Notes under the pieces: generated by a model
Seen by the model: only the letters and a program-made list of their open reading frames with translations
What the model was told of the DNA's origin: nothing
Databases searched by the model: none
Made by a program: the position numbers and the translations under genes
Shown here: positions 63,026-64,000 of the stretch, piece by piece
How the letters are laid out: each line of letters opens with the position of its first letter
Position numbering within the stretch: the stretch's first letter is position 1
Assembly (NCBI RefSeq): GCF_050402865.1
Contig: NZ_BAABMF010000022.1
Coordinates: 8,587-72,586, forward strand
Length of the DNA stretch: 64,000 nucleotides
Reading direction: 5' to 3'
From: Clostridium_AF sediminicola
Lineage (GTDB): Bacteria; Bacillota; Clostridia; Clostridiales; Clostridiaceae

Positions 63026-63556
63026 ATGAAAGAGTTAATTGGAAAAGCAAAAGAAGGGGATGAAAAGGCACTTCAGGGGATTATAGATAAATATACTCCA
63101 CTTGCAATAAGCCAGGCATCCAAATACCATATACCTGGTTATGACTTTGAAGATTTGGTGCAGCATTGCTATTTGAGCATTATAAAAGCTGTAAAACTTT
63201 ATGAGATAGGTACAACTCCTTTTGGAGCTTACGTATCAATGGCTGTTAGAAATAATATGAAAGATTTGCTGAGGAATAAGATAAAACATAATCGAGAGGT
63301 ACCAGAAAGTCATACACTAGATCAAAATCCATCAGAGTATTCCTTCACAATTGAGGATCAGGTTATAGCTTATCAGCAGATAGAGAAGATGGAAATTGCC
63401 ATGAATAAATTGGAACCCCAACATAGAAAAATTGTAATTGATTTTTATTTGAATAGTAAATCAATAGGAGAAATTTCCAAGGAAATAAAAGTGCCAGCAA
63501 AACAGCTTTATTATATAAAGAAAAAAGCCTTAAAAGATTTGAAAAGTTACTTATAA
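63026..63556 (+). CDS. Small sigma-70-family RNA polymerase sigma factor
   Basis: ATG 63026 follows AAAGGGGTG. The 176-aa protein has region 2 (IIDKYTPLAISQASKYHIPGYDFEDLVQHCYLSIIKAV, FGAYVSMAVRNNMKDLLR) and region 4 (MNKLEPQHRKIVIDFYLNSKSIGEISKEIKVPAKQLYYIKKKALKDL). It has no region 1 or 3. Size is like TcdR/UviA-type or phage late regulators. It might switch on genes of the element lying beyond the window. Confidence 0.82.
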   Translation: MKELIGKAKEGDEKALQGIIDKYTPLAISQASKYHIPGYDFEDLVQHCYLSIIKAVKLYEIGTTPFGAYVSMAVRNNMKDLLRNKIKHNREVPESHTLDQNPSEYSFTIEDQVIAYQQIEKMEIAMNKLEPQHRKIVIDFYLNSKSIGEISKEIKVPAKQLYYIKKKALKDLKSYL

Positions 63557-64000
63557 TTAGTTTTAGAAAAGAAAAAATAGAAGAACAAATGCATATATAG
63601 CTAGAAAGTCACTCCACTTCACTAAGAAATTCTAATTTATTTTCTTAAATATCTGCTAAAAAATTCTAACTCGCATGCTCAAACAATAATTTTTCTTAAC
63701 GCATATATTACAAAAATAAATAAGAATTTCTAAAGTTTGTTACGATGACTTTTACGCTATATATGCTTCTTCTCAGCACTGATGGATGGAATTTATAAAT
63801 TAATGTAAAAATATTACATAATATTGCGATATATTGATATAACTGCATTTGACATATATAAAATCCCTAAAAAAATTTATAAATTCCTCGTATAATAAAA
63901 GTATAGAAACAAGTACGAATATTCATATTTTTAGTGTAAACCCTAACTAGTGAAACTAAATTATTTTGAATAGAGTTATTGACGTTAAATTCCTGGGAGC
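63557..64000 (+). other. Non-coding end of the window
   Basis: This 444-base stretch has no supported gene. It contains the right copy of the 54-bp inverted repeat, a degenerate opposite copy of the same sequence at 63718-63766, and GGAATTTATAAATTA (63790) with its inverted match near 63876. Confidence 0.6.
63587..63640 (-). repeat. Perfect 54-bp inverted repeat, right copy
   Basis: Exact reverse complement of 52025-52078. It begins 30 bases after the sigma factor stop. With the degenerate copy at 63718-63766 it also forms a local imperfect palindrome of about 180 bases. Confidence 0.9.

Noticed and set aside
52025..63640. The 54-bp repeats as phage attachment sites
   Set aside because: attL and attR are direct repeats; these are inverted, and no integrase is in the segment. 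Kept only as inverted repeats of unknown use.

Overview
The window is AT-rich, firmicute-type DNA: strong GGAGG ribosome-binding sites, frequent TTG/GTG starts, and an N-terminal butyrate kinase fragment. It looks like a chromosomal stretch of Clostridium sensu stricto (genus-level guess). No tRNA, rRNA, CRISPR array or intact transposase was seen.

Region 1 (1-13.6 kb) is metabolic. A galactitol-type PTS operon (EIIC end, EIIA, EIIB) also carries a UroD-fold methyltransferase, a NifS-like desulfurase, a second HPr and a lipoate-protein ligase. It is followed by a SorC-family regulator. A metallo-beta-lactamase-fold protein then leads a pyruvate/acetoin-type 2-oxoacid dehydrogenase operon, with lipB-lipA behind it. 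ACATATGT palindromes upstream of the regulator and of the dehydrogenase operon suggest one SorC regulon. In the complex the lipoyl domain sits on E3, while E2 has none.

Region 2 (13.6-33.4 kb) starts with gene debris and a DUF4352 membrane protein. Next come a WYL-domain regulator and a six-gene operon (17.4-27.1 kb): three large dynamin-like GTPases in tandem, a 407-aa partner without a P-loop, a membrane-anchored coiled-coil protein and a 96-aa protein. This is the best candidate for an undescribed system, plausibly phage defence or membrane remodelling related to LeoABC/Eleos dynamins. IS3 and TetR remnants follow, then a two-component system with an FtsX-type ABC transporter.

Region 3 (33.4-52 kb) is a patchwork of small genes, many of immunity-protein type (DUF4259, YwqG/DUF1963, barstar, MafI, two frameshifted CPCC genes). 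They are mixed with two cell-wall-binding-repeat surface proteins, a CPBP protease, membrane proteins and many duplicated or truncated fragments. No large toxin gene is present, so it resembles an orphan immunity array built by recombination.

Region 4 (52-64 kb) is bounded by a perfect 54-bp inverted repeat (52025-52078 and 63587-63640). It holds a transglutaminase-like protein and a prophage-like early module: ImmA/IrrE protease, divergent repressor and XRE regulator with a clear divergent promoter/operator region, a small protein, DUF2815, family A DNA polymerase, VapE helicase, an SMC/Rad50-like ATPase and a small sigma factor. Two similar structured leader RNAs with compensatory changes precede the small-protein gene and the ATPase gene, and a shortened inverted copy lies just before DUF2815. 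No integrase or structural phage genes are visible.
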